A DNA stretch of 64,000 bases from Biomaibacter acetigenes. Lineage in GTDB: Bacteria; Bacillota; Thermosediminibacteria; Thermosediminibacterales; Tepidanaerobacteraceae. Position 1 is the first letter of the stretch, and every line of letters begins with the position of its first letter. Shown one piece after another: positions 26,840 through 35,842 of this stretch. Made by a program: the position numbers and the translations under genes. The stretch is taken from NCBI RefSeq assembly GCF_003691585.1, contig NZ_CP033169.1:620001-684000 (forward strand), read 5' to 3'. Below the pieces are notes generated by a model. The model was not told where the DNA came from. It was given only the letters and a program-made list of their open reading frames with translations, and searched no databases.

Positions 26840-28426
26840 ATGGATTTACCGGAAAACAGAACTGTAGTCAGTGTGGAAGAAAATGATCCAATAATTGAAA
26901 AATATCTAAAGATGCCACACCCCAGGACATTCGAACCCGGAACTCTTATAGTAATTCTGGCTACATCTGTTCTGGGCGCAATAGTAGGATTGGAGCTCAT
27001 AGTAAGACTGGGAATTACTGCAAACACATCGATAATCGGGGCTCTAGTAGCTGTTCTTATTGGTTTGATACCGGGAAAACAATTTTCAGGTTTTAAAAAC
27101 ATCCACCGCCAGAACCTGGTGGAAACATCCATTTCTGCTGCTACTTTTGGGGCGGGCAATGCACTTTTGCTTTCCATGGGGACAATCTGGCTCATGGGCA
27201 AAATGAACATAGTGATGCCTATGTTTGTGGGAGCAATCATAGGAATGCTCATTGATATAACGATGATGTACTGGTTATTCGATACGCCTGCTTTTCCCGC
27301 CAATGAAGCATGGCCTCCCGGAATAGCCACCAGCGAAACCATTTTGGCTGCAGCGGAAGGTGGAAAGAGGGCTTTAATACTCGTAGGAGCTGGTATTGTA
27401 GGAGCTGTAGGCCAGTCCCTGAAAATACCTATGGATGTGGTAGGTGTAGCCTGGATCGGAAATATTTGGGCATTATTGATGTTCGGCGTGGGTTTATTAA
27501 TAAGAGCTTATTCAACGGCTTTATTTGGTGTCGACATTAACAAGCTCTATATTCCTCACGGTATAATGATAGGCGCCGGGATTGTCGCTTTAGTACAGAT
27601 CACACTAATAATTAAAGGAAAGAGGCTGACAAAACAAACCAAAAAAGACGAGGGAAAATCGGAATCAGCATATACCCCGACCAGAAGTTCCCAGGATATA
27701 ATGAACGCATTGCGAAACGGTTTCATACTTTATATTGCTGGCGGGCTGATACTGGCTATTATTGGCGGGGTATATTCAGATATGAGCGCACCGATGCTCA
27801 TATGGTGGATAATTTTTGCAGCTATAGCAGCCCTTGTTTCCGAGCTGATGGTTGGCATTTCGGCGATGCACGCGGGATGGTTCCCAGGTTTTGCCACAGC
27901 GCTGATATTCCTTGTATTGGGCATGTTGATGGGATTTCCGCCACTGGCTTTGGGAATTCTTGTCGGATATACTGCATGTACAGGCCCTGCTTTTGCCGAT
28001 ATGGGATACGATTTGAAGACCGGCTGGCTTTTAAGAGGAAAAGCTAAAGACAAAAACTATGAATTGTTTGGAAGGAGCCAGCAGTATTTTGCTGAAATTC
28101 TCGGTGCTGTAGTGGCCATATTCATGGTTGCCATAAGTTACCAGAGGTATTTTAACCAGGATTTATTCCCGCCAGTAGACAGAGTTTTTGCCGCCACGAT
28201 AAAAGCGGGAGCTCAACCATGGATATGGAAATATTTACTCCTGTGGGGCATCGTTGGGGCAATAATTCAATATGTCGGCGGCGCCGAGCGGCAAATAGGG
28301 ATATTATTTGCTACAGGTTTACTGATATTAAACCCAAAAGCCGGCTTTGCAGTGATAGTTGCTATAATCATAAGAGTATTGATTGAAAAAACATATGGCA
28401 GAAAGGCTCAAACTCCCATGTTATAG
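26840..28426 (+). CDS. OPT-family oligopeptide-type transporter
   Basis: 528 residues with 13-15 hydrophobic segments. OPT-like features include IHRQNLVETSISAATFGAGNA, FPANEAWPPGIATSE and a large second half with FADMGYDLKTGWLLRG. OPT proteins are proton-coupled importers of peptides or peptide-like and metal-chelate compounds. The frame stops at 28426, but the missing C-terminus (AAAGFIAGSTLYSFF then TSTMGIFTKKK) is encoded to 28506 in the -1 frame; one extra T near 28421 would restore it. ATG 26840 follows AAAGGAGG. This is the likely uptake system of cluster A. Confidence 0.88.
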   Translation: MDLPENRTVVSVEENDPIIEKYLKMPHPRTFEPGTLIVILATSVLGAIVGLELIVRLGITANTSIIGALVAVLIGLIPGKQFSGFKNIHRQNLVETSISAATFGAGNALLLSMGTIWLMGKMNIVMPMFVGAIIGMLIDITMMYWLFDTPAFPANEAWPPGIATSETILAAAEGGKRALILVGAGIVGAVGQSLKIPMDVVGVAWIGNIWALLMFGVGLLIRAYSTALFGVDINKLYIPHGIMIGAGIVALVQITLIIKGKRLTKQTKKDEGKSESAYTPTRSSQDIMNALRNGFILYIAGGLILAIIGGVYSDMSAPMLIWWIIFAAIAALVSELMVGISAMHAGWFPGFATALIFLVLGMLMGFPPLALGILVGYTACTGPAFADMGYDLKTGWLLRGKAKDKNYELFGRSQQYFAEILGAVVAIFMVAISYQRYFNQDLFPPVDRVFAATIKAGAQPWIWKYLLLWGIVGAIIQYVGGAERQIGILFATGLLILNPKAGFAVIVAIIIRVLIEKTYGRKAQTPML

Positions 28427-28533
28427 CAGCAGCCGGGTTTATTGCGGGTTCAACCCTCTATAGTTTCTTTACCAGTACAATGGGGATATTTACAAAGAAA
28501 AAATAACTAGAAGAAATAAATTTTGTTAATGGG

Positions 28534-28565
28534 GAAAACCGATGATAATCATCGGTTTTCTCTTC
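28534..28565 (+). terminator. terminator after the OPT gene
   Basis: GAAAACCGATGA and TCATCGGTTTTC pair perfectly around a 3-nt loop and are followed by a T-rich stretch. It may cause partial termination between the transporter and the downstream enzymes. Confidence 0.65.
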
Positions 28566-28610
28566 AAAAATATTTTTTATCTAAACCTTCAATGTGGGGA
28601 GGTAGCTAAA

Positions 28611-29258
28611 ATGAAAGAAATAAAAGTCGGCCTCATAAGAGTAGTTACTACGACAAATGAAAAAGTCCTTAATGCACATGCCAGCCTGCTCACTAGCCGG
28701 TTTAAAAATCTGGATATCGAAACAAAGTGCATTCCAAACCAGCCGGAAGGAATTCATGATGCCGAAACGGAGAAAATTGCGGTGCCCAAAATTATAAACC
28801 TTGCAAAAGATTTTGAAAGCAAAGGTGCCGATGTGGTTTTTATCAGTTGCGCTGCGGACCCGGGAGTGGAGGAATGCCGTAGGCTTTTGAACATTCCTGT
28901 GATAGGGGCTGGTTCCGCCTGCGCCATCATGGCCCAGAGCCTTGGAAACAAAGTAGGTGTGCTTGGCATAACCGAAGAAGCTCCGGAGGTTATGGTAAAA
29001 ATTTTAAAGGAAAAATTCGTTTGCAGCATTAAACCGGAGGGTGTAAATACCACTCTGGACCTATTTAAGGAGGAAGGCAGGGCAAATGCGTTGAAAGCGG
29101 CCGGCATGTTAAAAGAAAAAGGCTGCGACACCATAGCACTGGCCTGCACGGGCATGTCTACTATAAATGTACATGAGGATATAAGGGAAAATATAAAAAT
29201 ACGTGTAATAGATCCGGTGCTGGCTGCGGGGGTTATAATGTCTTACCTTCAATTTTAA
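28611..29258 (+). CDS. Asp/Glu/hydantoin racemase-family protein
   Basis: 215 residues from ATG 28611, which follows GGGAGG. Cysteines lie in VVFISCAADPG and in ALACTGMSTI, both at the usual catalytic places, and VLGITEEAPEVM matches the hinge region. It is more diverged from the other racemases of the window (which share CFxDP) and could act on a different substrate. It starts the run racemase, DUF917, DUF1177, M29-like, AroM, with short gaps that suggest one transcript. Confidence 0.86.
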   Translation: MKEIKVGLIRVVTTTNEKVLNAHASLLTSRFKNLDIETKCIPNQPEGIHDAETEKIAVPKIINLAKDFESKGADVVFISCAADPGVEECRRLLNIPVIGAGSACAIMAQSLGNKVGVLGITEEAPEVMVKILKEKFVCSIKPEGVNTTLDLFKEEGRANALKAAGMLKEKGCDTIALACTGMSTINVHEDIRENIKIRVIDPVLAAGVIMSYLQF

Positions 29259-29275
29259 GGGAAGGGAGAGCAACG

Positions 29276-30352
29276 ATGAGCAGATTGAAATTAACCGCCG
29301 AAATTGTTGATGCCGCCGTCCTCGGAGGATGCGTGCTGGGAGGCGGCGGTGGAGGCTCTATGGATGAGGGAAGAAAAATGGCTCTGCTGGCCGTTAACCT
29401 ATCATCTCCTGAGCTAATAGACATTGAGGACATAGATGAAAATTCCATATTGATTAACGTGGCTGCCGTAGGGGCGCCTTCCGCCAGGGATGCTTATGCT
29501 GAACCGGTGCATTACCTTCGGGCGGTGGAACTGGTAAATAAGGTGTCCGATATAAAAGTTGGAGGAATAATTACGAATGAGGCAGGGGGCCTTGCTACTG
29601 TGAATGGATGGCTGCAGGCGGCAATGCTGGGCATCCCCGTGGTAGACGCCCCATGTAATGGCCGGGCTCATCCTACAGGCATAATGGGTGCCATGGGTTT
29701 ACATAAAAATAAAGATTACAAATCAATTCAGGCAGCTGTTGGAGGCAGTAAAGAAAAGGCGACTTTTACAGAAGTCGTGGCCATGGGCTCGGTGGAAAAA
29801 GCATCTGCTGTTGTAAGGGCTGCCGCTGTCCAGGCCGGCGGTCTGGTATCAGTGGCCAGAAATCCGGTCTCATGCCGATATGCAAAAGACAATGCTGCTC
29901 TTGGAGCCATAAAACAGGCTATAAATTTAGGCCAAGAAATGATAAAAGCCATAGAAAGAGGCTCAAAAGCGGTCATAAATACGGCATGTGATTATCTAAA
30001 AGGTGAGTTGATAGTTTCCGGCACCATAGAAAAAGTTTATCTGGAATCAACAGGTGGCTTTGATGTAGGGAAGGTTATCTTAGAAAAAGATTATGAAATT
30101 ACATTCTGGAACGAATATATGACTTTGGAAAAATCGGGAGAGCGGCTTGCTACTTTCCCCGACCTTATAATGACACTGGATGCAGACACCGGAATTCCGG
30201 TCACTTCAGCCGAAATAAGAGAACGCCAGAAAATCGCCGTATTAAAGGCGGAAAAAGAGAAAATAAAATTAGGTGCAGGATTGCACGATCCTGAGCTTTT
30301 TTATGCATGTGAAAAAGCGGTAGGCAAAAAAATAATAGATTACGTCTTTTAG
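29276..30352 (+). CDS. DUF917 family protein (S-methyl thiohydantoin desulfurase-like)
   Basis: 358 residues, with the N-terminal glycine-rich signature VLGGCVLGGGGGGSMDEGRK and the family segment PVVDAPCNGRAHPTG. DUF917 was renamed after an S-methyl thiohydantoin desulfurase, and family members often stand beside hydantoinase-type genes. It lies 17 bp after a racemase-family gene and before DUF1177, so it probably acts on a ring intermediate of the same pathway; that is inference. It is clearly diverged from the two DUF917 proteins of cluster B (GCTILxTGGGG type). Confidence 0.86.
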   Translation: MSRLKLTAEIVDAAVLGGCVLGGGGGGSMDEGRKMALLAVNLSSPELIDIEDIDENSILINVAAVGAPSARDAYAEPVHYLRAVELVNKVSDIKVGGIITNEAGGLATVNGWLQAAMLGIPVVDAPCNGRAHPTGIMGAMGLHKNKDYKSIQAAVGGSKEKATFTEVVAMGSVEKASAVVRAAAVQAGGLVSVARNPVSCRYAKDNAALGAIKQAINLGQEMIKAIERGSKAVINTACDYLKGELIVSGTIEKVYLESTGGFDVGKVILEKDYEITFWNEYMTLEKSGERLATFPDLIMTLDADTGIPVTSAEIRERQKIAVLKAEKEKIKLGAGLHDPELFYACEKAVGKKIIDYVF

Positions 30353-30374
30353 GACGAAAAATGGAGGGATACTA

Positions 30375-31310
30375 ATGTTAAAACAGGTCCTGGAAATAAT
30401 AGATATTTTAGATGATGCCAGGGTAAATGGGCAAAAAGTCAAGGAGTTTTTATCAAAAAGAGGTCTTGATGACATTCTTGTAGAAGAAGTAAAGGGTGAA
30501 GTTGGCAAGACCGACTTTGTAAAAATAGTAGTTAAAGGTACCCGAGGGAAGCTCTCCGGTGGAGATGCACCGACGCTAGGGATCATAGGCAGGCTTGGCG
30601 GAATAGGTGCCCGGCCTGAAATGATAGGATATGTTTCGGACGGCGATGGGGCCGCTGCGGCCCTTTCGGTGGCGCTGAAATTGGCCGACATGAATTCTAA
30701 AGGAGATTTTCTCGATGGCGATGTAATCATTGCCACTCACATTTGCCCCGATGCGCCCACGGAGCCCCACGACCCCGTGCCGTTTATGGGTTCGCCGGTG
30801 GATATGCAGATGATGAATAAAATGGAAGTAGACCCCCGAATGGATGCCATTCTCTCCATTGATACAACAAAAGGCAACAGGATTGTCAACCAGAGGGGAT
30901 TTGCCATTACTCCGACTATTAAAGACGGTTATATACTTAAAATAAGCGATTCGCTTCTCGATATCATGCAGATAGTAACAGGAAAACTGCCGGTAGTTTT
31001 ACCAATAACGATGCAGGACATAACTCCATATGGCAATGGGATTTTTCATATAAACAGTTTGGTCCAGCCCTGCACTGCTACAACGAGCCCGGTGGTAGGG
31101 GTGGCCATAACTGCCGAAACGGCGGTGCCCGGATGTGCCACGGGAGCTTCCCATGAAGTAGATATAGAGCTTGCTGCAAGGTTTGCCCTGGAAGTCGCCA
31201 AAAACTTTGGCAGGAAGATATGCAAGTTTTACGATGAAAAAGAGTGGGAGATCATTACGAGACTATACGGTTCCATGGAACACCTAAAAACTCTGGAAGG
31301 AAAGAGATAA
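30375..31310 (+). CDS. DUF1177 family protein
   Basis: 311 residues, ATG after GGAGGG. Typical family segments include DAPTLGIIGRLGGIGARPEMIG, VIIATHICPDAPTEPHDPVPFMGSP and CATGASHEVDIE. The family has no established activity. Histidine and acidic residues in THICPDAPTEPHDP could bind metal and a Cys/His-containing stretch lies near the C-terminus. It is embedded between DUF917 and an M29-like enzyme with a 1-bp gap to the latter, so it is very likely part of one pathway. Confidence 0.85.
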   Translation: MLKQVLEIIDILDDARVNGQKVKEFLSKRGLDDILVEEVKGEVGKTDFVKIVVKGTRGKLSGGDAPTLGIIGRLGGIGARPEMIGYVSDGDGAAAALSVALKLADMNSKGDFLDGDVIIATHICPDAPTEPHDPVPFMGSPVDMQMMNKMEVDPRMDAILSIDTTKGNRIVNQRGFAITPTIKDGYILKISDSLLDIMQIVTGKLPVVLPITMQDITPYGNGIFHINSLVQPCTATTSPVVGVAITAETAVPGCATGASHEVDIELAARFALEVAKNFGRKICKFYDEKEWEIITRLYGSMEHLKTLEGKR

Positions 31311-31311
31311 G

Positions 31312-32259
31312 ATGAGTGAACTGGTAAGTATATCAAAAAAATTGCTTCTCGATTGCCTGGGGGCAAAACCCGGAGAAAAATACCTGGTACTGACCGATGA
31401 GCATAAAGAAGAACTGGCAGAGCATCTTTATGAAGCGGGAAAGGAATTAGGACTGACTTCCATGCTTTTTAAGATACCAGCCCTTTCAAAATCCGGTGAA
31501 GAACCGCCGAAAGCGGCGGCAGAGGCAATGAAAAATTCCGATGTGGTTATATGTATAACAGAGCATTCGTTAACCCATACCAGAGCTAAAAAAGATGCCG
31601 CTGCGGCGGGGGCAAGAATAGCCACCATGCCGGGGATTACAAAAGAGATGTTTCTGAGAGGCGCCATTACGGCGGACTACAGTGAAGTTGAAAAGTTGAC
31701 CAAAAAAATTGCTGAAATTTTAACTCTTGGAAGCAGTGTTGTCATAGAGAAAGACGGTTATAGGCTGGAGATGAGCATTGAAGGAAGAAAAGGTATTGAG
31801 AGCACCGGCAGGTATCTGGAAAAAGGTCAATCGGGGAATTTGCCGTCAGGAGAAGCATATATTGCACCTGTTGAAGGTTCGGCTGACGGAAAAATTTTAG
31901 TTGATGGAAGTATTGTGGGCCTGGGAATGTTGAAGTCGCCCATTTTGCTTGAAATCAGAAAAGGGTTATTATTTGACGCCCAGGGAGACGGCGCAAAAGA
32001 ATGGCTGGAAATGCTGGGGAGTTCCAATACCGCCAGAAATGTAGCGGAGTTTGGAATCGGGACAAATCCAAATGCCATATTGTCCGGAAATATATTGGAA
32101 GATGAAAAGATTTTGGGTACAATCCATGTGGCCTTTGGAAGCAACAATACATTTGGTGGTAAAGTCAGTGCGGGTGTGCACATGGATGCCGTAGTTCTGG
32201 AACCGACGGTTTATGTAGATAACCGGTTAATAATGGATAAAGGCAGGCTGGTTATATGA
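31312..32259 (+). CDS. M29-like aminopeptidase family protein
   Basis: 315 residues, ATG one base after the DUF1177 stop. It has the two-domain layout of M29-like proteins. Its metal-site pattern differs from the other copies: Glu in VAEFGIGTNPNA replaces the His of LAHYSLGFNPG, with the conserved ILEDEKILGTIHVAFG and a VHMDAV His/Asp. That set fits a true M29-type peptidase better than NicX. It may release an amino acid from a peptide or act on a related amide. A small stem-loop (ACCTGG/CCAGGT) follows the gene at about 32284-32299. Confidence 0.84.
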   Translation: MSELVSISKKLLLDCLGAKPGEKYLVLTDEHKEELAEHLYEAGKELGLTSMLFKIPALSKSGEEPPKAAAEAMKNSDVVICITEHSLTHTRAKKDAAAAGARIATMPGITKEMFLRGAITADYSEVEKLTKKIAEILTLGSSVVIEKDGYRLEMSIEGRKGIESTGRYLEKGQSGNLPSGEAYIAPVEGSADGKILVDGSIVGLGMLKSPILLEIRKGLLFDAQGDGAKEWLEMLGSSNTARNVAEFGIGTNPNAILSGNILEDEKILGTIHVAFGSNNTFGGKVSAGVHMDAVVLEPTVYVDNRLIMDKGRLVI

Positions 32260-32376
32260 GGGCACAACTTAAAAGAGTGCACACCTGGCTCTCCAGGTTG
32301 TACCTATCATTTATCGTGTTTTTATTCTCATAAAAATAAAATAAAGATATAATTGAAATGTATGAGGTGAATAATA

Positions 32377-33042
32377 ATGAAAAAGTTAGGTCTTTTAACC
32401 ATAGGCCAGGCTCCAAGGGTAGATCTCGTTCCGGAAATCAAAACAGTTCTGGGAGAAGATGTAGAAATCATTGAAAGAGGGGCTCTTGACGGACTCACAC
32501 TAAAAGAAGTAGAAGCCCTTTATCCCGGGCAGGATGACGAGGTCCTGGTTACCCGTATGGCCGATGATACTGAGGTAAAAGTGGCAGAAAGAGAAATCTT
32601 TCCCAGATTGAAAAATCAAATAAAAAAATTGGAGCTGGAAGGAATAAATACAATATTTCTGGCATGTACGGGGGAATTTCCCCCTTTTGATTCTGCTTCT
32701 CTTATCGTCCGACCTCAGAAAGTATTGCACCACGTGGTAAGTTCTGTGGCCGAAGGCCTGACGCTGGGAGTAATCATACCGGATGAACGTCAAGCAGTTT
32801 CGGCAATAAAGCGGTGGTCTACGGCGGCGGCAAAGGTGATTGTAGAACCGGGATCGCCTTACAAAGGGATAGGGAATGTAGAAAAAGCTGCAAAGTTACT
32901 GGCAAACTCAGGAGTTGATATTGTTGTTATGGACTGCATGGGATATACACTGCGGATGAAAGATGTAGTGTTGCGGCATGTTAAAAAACCAGTAATTCTG
33001 GCCCGTTCTATTGCAGCCAAAGTGGTAAGCGAATTATTGTAA
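32377..33042 (+). CDS. AroM family protein
   Basis: 221 residues, ATG after GAGGTG. The AroM pattern is clear: LGLLTIGQAPRVDLVPEI at the N-terminus, ERGALDGLT, and FLACTGEFPPF. A second Cys in VVMDCMGYTLRM matches the second catalytic position of Asp/Glu racemases, to whose superfamily AroM belongs. The function of AroM is unknown. A TATAAT-like box at about 32348 suggests its own promoter, but gene order ties it to the DUF917/DUF1177/OPT set. Confidence 0.88.
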   Translation: MKKLGLLTIGQAPRVDLVPEIKTVLGEDVEIIERGALDGLTLKEVEALYPGQDDEVLVTRMADDTEVKVAEREIFPRLKNQIKKLELEGINTIFLACTGEFPPFDSASLIVRPQKVLHHVVSSVAEGLTLGVIIPDERQAVSAIKRWSTAAAKVIVEPGSPYKGIGNVEKAAKLLANSGVDIVVMDCMGYTLRMKDVVLRHVKKPVILARSIAAKVVSELL

Positions 33043-33163
33043 TTAAGCTTTATTTATACAGCTTTTATATCAATTCCTGTTTTAACAACTTCCGATTTAA
33101 GTTATGCTACAATTTTTTATAATATCTTGAGAAACAAAAAATGATCGTTAGCGGAGGATAAAT

Positions 33164-34597
33164 ATGAAAGAGGAGCTCAAACAGATTTCCAGAAATTGCT
33201 ATATGCTTACAAATAAAGACAGTTGGGTAGAGATACATATTTATCTAAACCGTTCACTTTTTGAAGGTTTTGGAGAGGAAGAATCCATTCACCAACTTTA
33301 TAATGCTTCCCTCTTGCCGGGAGTCGTAAGCCCCGTCGTCGGGATGCCGGACATTCATACGGGGTACGGCCTGCCAATAGGGGGTGTAATGGCCACCGAT
33401 TACAAAAATGGTGTGGTGTCGGCAGGGGCTGTGGGAATGGATATAAACTGCGGGGTAAGGCTTCTTACCACAAAGATCTTAGCCGATGAAATGGATAAAA
33501 ATAAGCTGACAAAAATTCTTGATGCCATTTCACGAAGGGTGCCTTCCGGTGTGGGAAAATCCAGCGTGTTAAAACATCTGAGGAAACCGCCTTTAGAAGC
33601 GATTGCTTCAGAAGGGGCGGGGTATTTTATTAAAATGGGCTTTGGGAGGAAAGAGGATATAGAACGGATAGAGGATGGAGGATGTATAAAGGGGGCCGAC
33701 CCTTCCTGCGTCCCGGCCGCAGCCCGGAATAGGTCAGACCAGCTTGCGACCATAGGCGGGGGCAACCATTTTATTGAGATCGGCAAGGTGAGCAAGGTGT
33801 TTGACGAGGAAACAGCCTCCAAATTCGGCCTCTACCCCAAGCACCTTTATGTTTTAATACACACCGGCAGCCGCGGCTTCGGCCACCAGATCTGTACGGA
33901 ATTTTCCCGCATCATGTGGGAGCACGCCGAAAAAAACGGTGCCAGGGCGCCCGTCAAGGGGCTTGCATGTGCACCGATTTTTTCCGAGGACGGCCAGAAT
34001 TACTTAAAAGCCATGGCCTGTGCGGCCAATTATGCCTTTTCCAACAGGCAGCTCATCACCCATTTTGTCCGGGAGGCTTTCGTTGAGGCCCTGAAAAAGT
34101 CTGAAGCAGACATGGACCTTAACATACTCTACGATGTGGCACATAATATTGCCAAAAAAGAAAAGTACGGTGATAAATGGCTGCTGGTGCACCGAAAAGG
34201 CGCCACCAGAGCTCTGCCGGCGGGACACGGGGATAATCCTTTGCATTTCCTCAAAACCGGGCACCCGGCCATTATTCCGGGGAGCATGGGAACGGCATCC
34301 TATGTGGTAATCGGAACTCCGGAAATTGAAAGGACTTTCTGTTCTGTCAACCACGGAGCGGGAAGGGTTATGTCTCGAAAGAAGGCAAGGAGTGAATTTA
34401 CAAAGGAGGATCTCCTGGAACAGGTGAAAAATGTAGTTATAACATCAAAGGATTTAGATGCGCTTTTGGACGAAGCGCCGATGGCGTATAAAGACATAGA
34501 CGAAGTGGTTTTTACTCTGGTAGAAGCCGGGCTTACAAAACCCGTAGTGAAGCTGAGACCCATGGCAGTTTTAAAGGGAGAGGGAGAAGAAGCATAG
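33164..34597 (+). CDS. rtcB: RNA-splicing ligase RtcB
   Basis: 477 residues. Family signatures in order: VVGMPDIHTGYGLPIGGVMAT, the metal-binding Asp and Cys in VGMDINCGVRLL, ATIGGGNHFIEI, LIHTGSRGFGHQI, CAANYAFSNRQLI, and the C-terminal VHRKGATRA and NHGAGRVMSR segments; the His of the latter type accepts GMP. RtcB joins 2',3'-cyclic-phosphate or 3'-phosphate RNA ends to 5'-OH ends and is used in RNA repair. ATG 33164 follows GCGGAGG. It stands alone with no archease gene beside it and is not obviously part of cluster A. Confidence 0.95.
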   Translation: MKEELKQISRNCYMLTNKDSWVEIHIYLNRSLFEGFGEEESIHQLYNASLLPGVVSPVVGMPDIHTGYGLPIGGVMATDYKNGVVSAGAVGMDINCGVRLLTTKILADEMDKNKLTKILDAISRRVPSGVGKSSVLKHLRKPPLEAIASEGAGYFIKMGFGRKEDIERIEDGGCIKGADPSCVPAAARNRSDQLATIGGGNHFIEIGKVSKVFDEETASKFGLYPKHLYVLIHTGSRGFGHQICTEFSRIMWEHAEKNGARAPVKGLACAPIFSEDGQNYLKAMACAANYAFSNRQLITHFVREAFVEALKKSEADMDLNILYDVAHNIAKKEKYGDKWLLVHRKGATRALPAGHGDNPLHFLKTGHPAIIPGSMGTASYVVIGTPEIERTFCSVNHGAGRVMSRKKARSEFTKEDLLEQVKNVVITSKDLDALLDEAPMAYKDIDEVVFTLVEAGLTKPVVKLRPMAVLKGEGEEA

Positions 34598-34622
34598 CTA
34601 AGGGAATACCAGTAAAAAAACT

Positions 34623-34635
34623 CACATTTCGCACC
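34623..34635 (+). repeat. 13-bp motif shared with 12019-12031
   Basis: CACATTTCGCACC, same orientation as the copy at 12019. It lies left of minus-strand transposase debris at 35036-35212, as the other copy does, and probably marks one end of a decayed insertion sequence. Confidence 0.4.
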
Positions 34636-34692
34636 TATAAAAATTCTTCTTAACTATTTTTTATGCAGCTTTTTTATTTTTTTAAATAAATA

Positions 34693-35039
34693 ATGGGAAA
34701 CATATCCAATAGATTAACCATATATGCCATAAACGCACTGTTTAAAAAGGACTTTCGCGAAGACACAAAGGTTGAACAACTAAAACAAAATATATAAGAT
34801 TAGATAAAACCTCTGCCATTGCCGATACAGTACTAATAGAAATTGATGCAAAAGAAACTAAATACCACGTAGAATTTCAGACCTTAAATGACAAGACCAT
34901 AGTAGTCCGCATGATAGATTATGGATTTAGAATAGCCATAGATAACCTGGACTATAACAAAATTCAAACAGACGAAGAAATGACAATAGAATTCCCTTCC
35001 CAAACCGTCATATTCTATGTAGCAAAGTATAGGTCTTAA
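34693..35039 (+). pseudogene. Rpn/PD-(D/E)XK nuclease-like remnant
   Basis: MGNISNRLTIYAINALFKKDF opens the frame, which stops after KQNI; the next frame gives SAIADTVLIEIDAKETKYHVEFQ and VVRMIDYGFRIAIDN, ending at 35039. The EIDAKETKYHVEFQ region resembles the catalytic core of Rpn-type recombination-promoting nuclease/transposase proteins. The fragment lacks the C-terminal half. Confidence 0.6.
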
Positions 35040-35212
35040 ACAGTCTTTACCGTCTTTTATATCAAGGTTAGTTAAAAGCATAAGCCCTTTTCTGGCATAC
35101 CCTATGACAAACTTTTGGGAGTTGTTTTCAAAATAATTAAAGAACAGTACATTATACATACCCCTATCCATGGTGTAAATGCCCTTGGTCCCGTATTGCT
35201 TTTTTGAAAAAA
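35036..35212 (-). pseudogene. DDE transposase fragment (IS4-like)
   Basis: On the minus strand the sequence reads KQYGTKGIYTMDRGMYNVL, then FVIGYARKGLMLLTNLDI, the pattern around the second catalytic Asp (DRG) of IS4-like transposases. Only about 58 codons remain; both ends are lost and the upstream end abuts the DUF2294 leader. Confidence 0.5.
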
Positions 35213-35271
35213 ACATGTTATTATTAAAATCGATTAAATTAGTATTTAGAGGGATAAATGAGGTATCACAA

Positions 35272-35634
35272 ATGACTAAAGGGCAGGTTGAAGCGAAAAT
35301 AAGCGAGGCAATAAGTAAATTTGAAATAGAGTTTATGGGAAGAGGTCCAAAACAAATAAGGACCATAATTATTCAAGACCTCATAATAGTAAGGCTAAAA
35401 GGGTTTTTAAGCCAGTCGGAACAAAAACTGGCTGAGAGTAGTCAGGGTATAGAATTAATAAAGAAACTACGAGCTACACTATTTGAAAATGCAAGAGAGT
35501 ATCTTGAAACTCTGATTAAAGAAGTAATTGACGTTAATATAATAAGTACTCATTCTGATGTAAGTACAAAAACAGGTGAAAAGATAATTGTAATAACTGT
35601 TGATGAAAATTTAGAGGAAAAATTTAATAAATAA
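35272..35634 (+). CDS. DUF2294 (MpsC-like) domain protein
   Basis: About 120 residues from ATG 35272 (GAGGT upstream). MTKGQVEAKISEAISKFE, then GRGPKQIRTIIIQDLIIVRL and AREYLETLIKEVIDVNI are typical of the DUF2294/MpsC family, sometimes found with sodium-dependent membrane-potential systems. The function is not established. It is a small, stand-alone, cytoplasmic-looking protein followed by a strong terminator. The start is chosen downstream of a longer open frame because the earlier codons belong to transposase debris. Confidence 0.82.
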   Translation: MTKGQVEAKISEAISKFEIEFMGRGPKQIRTIIIQDLIIVRLKGFLSQSEQKLAESSQGIELIKKLRATLFENAREYLETLIKEVIDVNIISTHSDVSTKTGEKIIVITVDENLEEKFNK

Positions 35635-35679
35635 CTTTGGAAGACCAAGCGAAGGGTTGTAAATACCAGTCGTAGTGTA

Positions 35680-35728
35680 AGCCAATATTTATTAACTTGA
35701 ATCAAGTTAGTAAATATTGGCTTTTTTG
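35680..35728 (+). terminator. strong rho-independent terminator
   Basis: AGCCAATATTTA-TAACTTG pairs with CAAGTTA-TAAATATTGGCT, nearly 20 bp of stem with one mismatch and a short loop, followed by TTTTTT. It ends the DUF2294 transcript and isolates the DUF4914 gene. Confidence 0.88.
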
Positions 35729-35842
35729 TTTAGCTGCTTTTTCATAATATTATTCAGAAGGCTGAATACGATTGTAAAAAACCAGTCGCAGTTATAGAAA
35801 ACATAAGTGCATATAAAAAGAAAGATAAGGAAGTGGGTTAAA

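Noticed and set aside
34884-35366. 160-codon minus-strand frame as an intact gene
   Set aside because: Only about 58 codons (35036-35212) resemble a transposase; the rest is antisense to the nuclease-like remnant and to the DUF2294 start.
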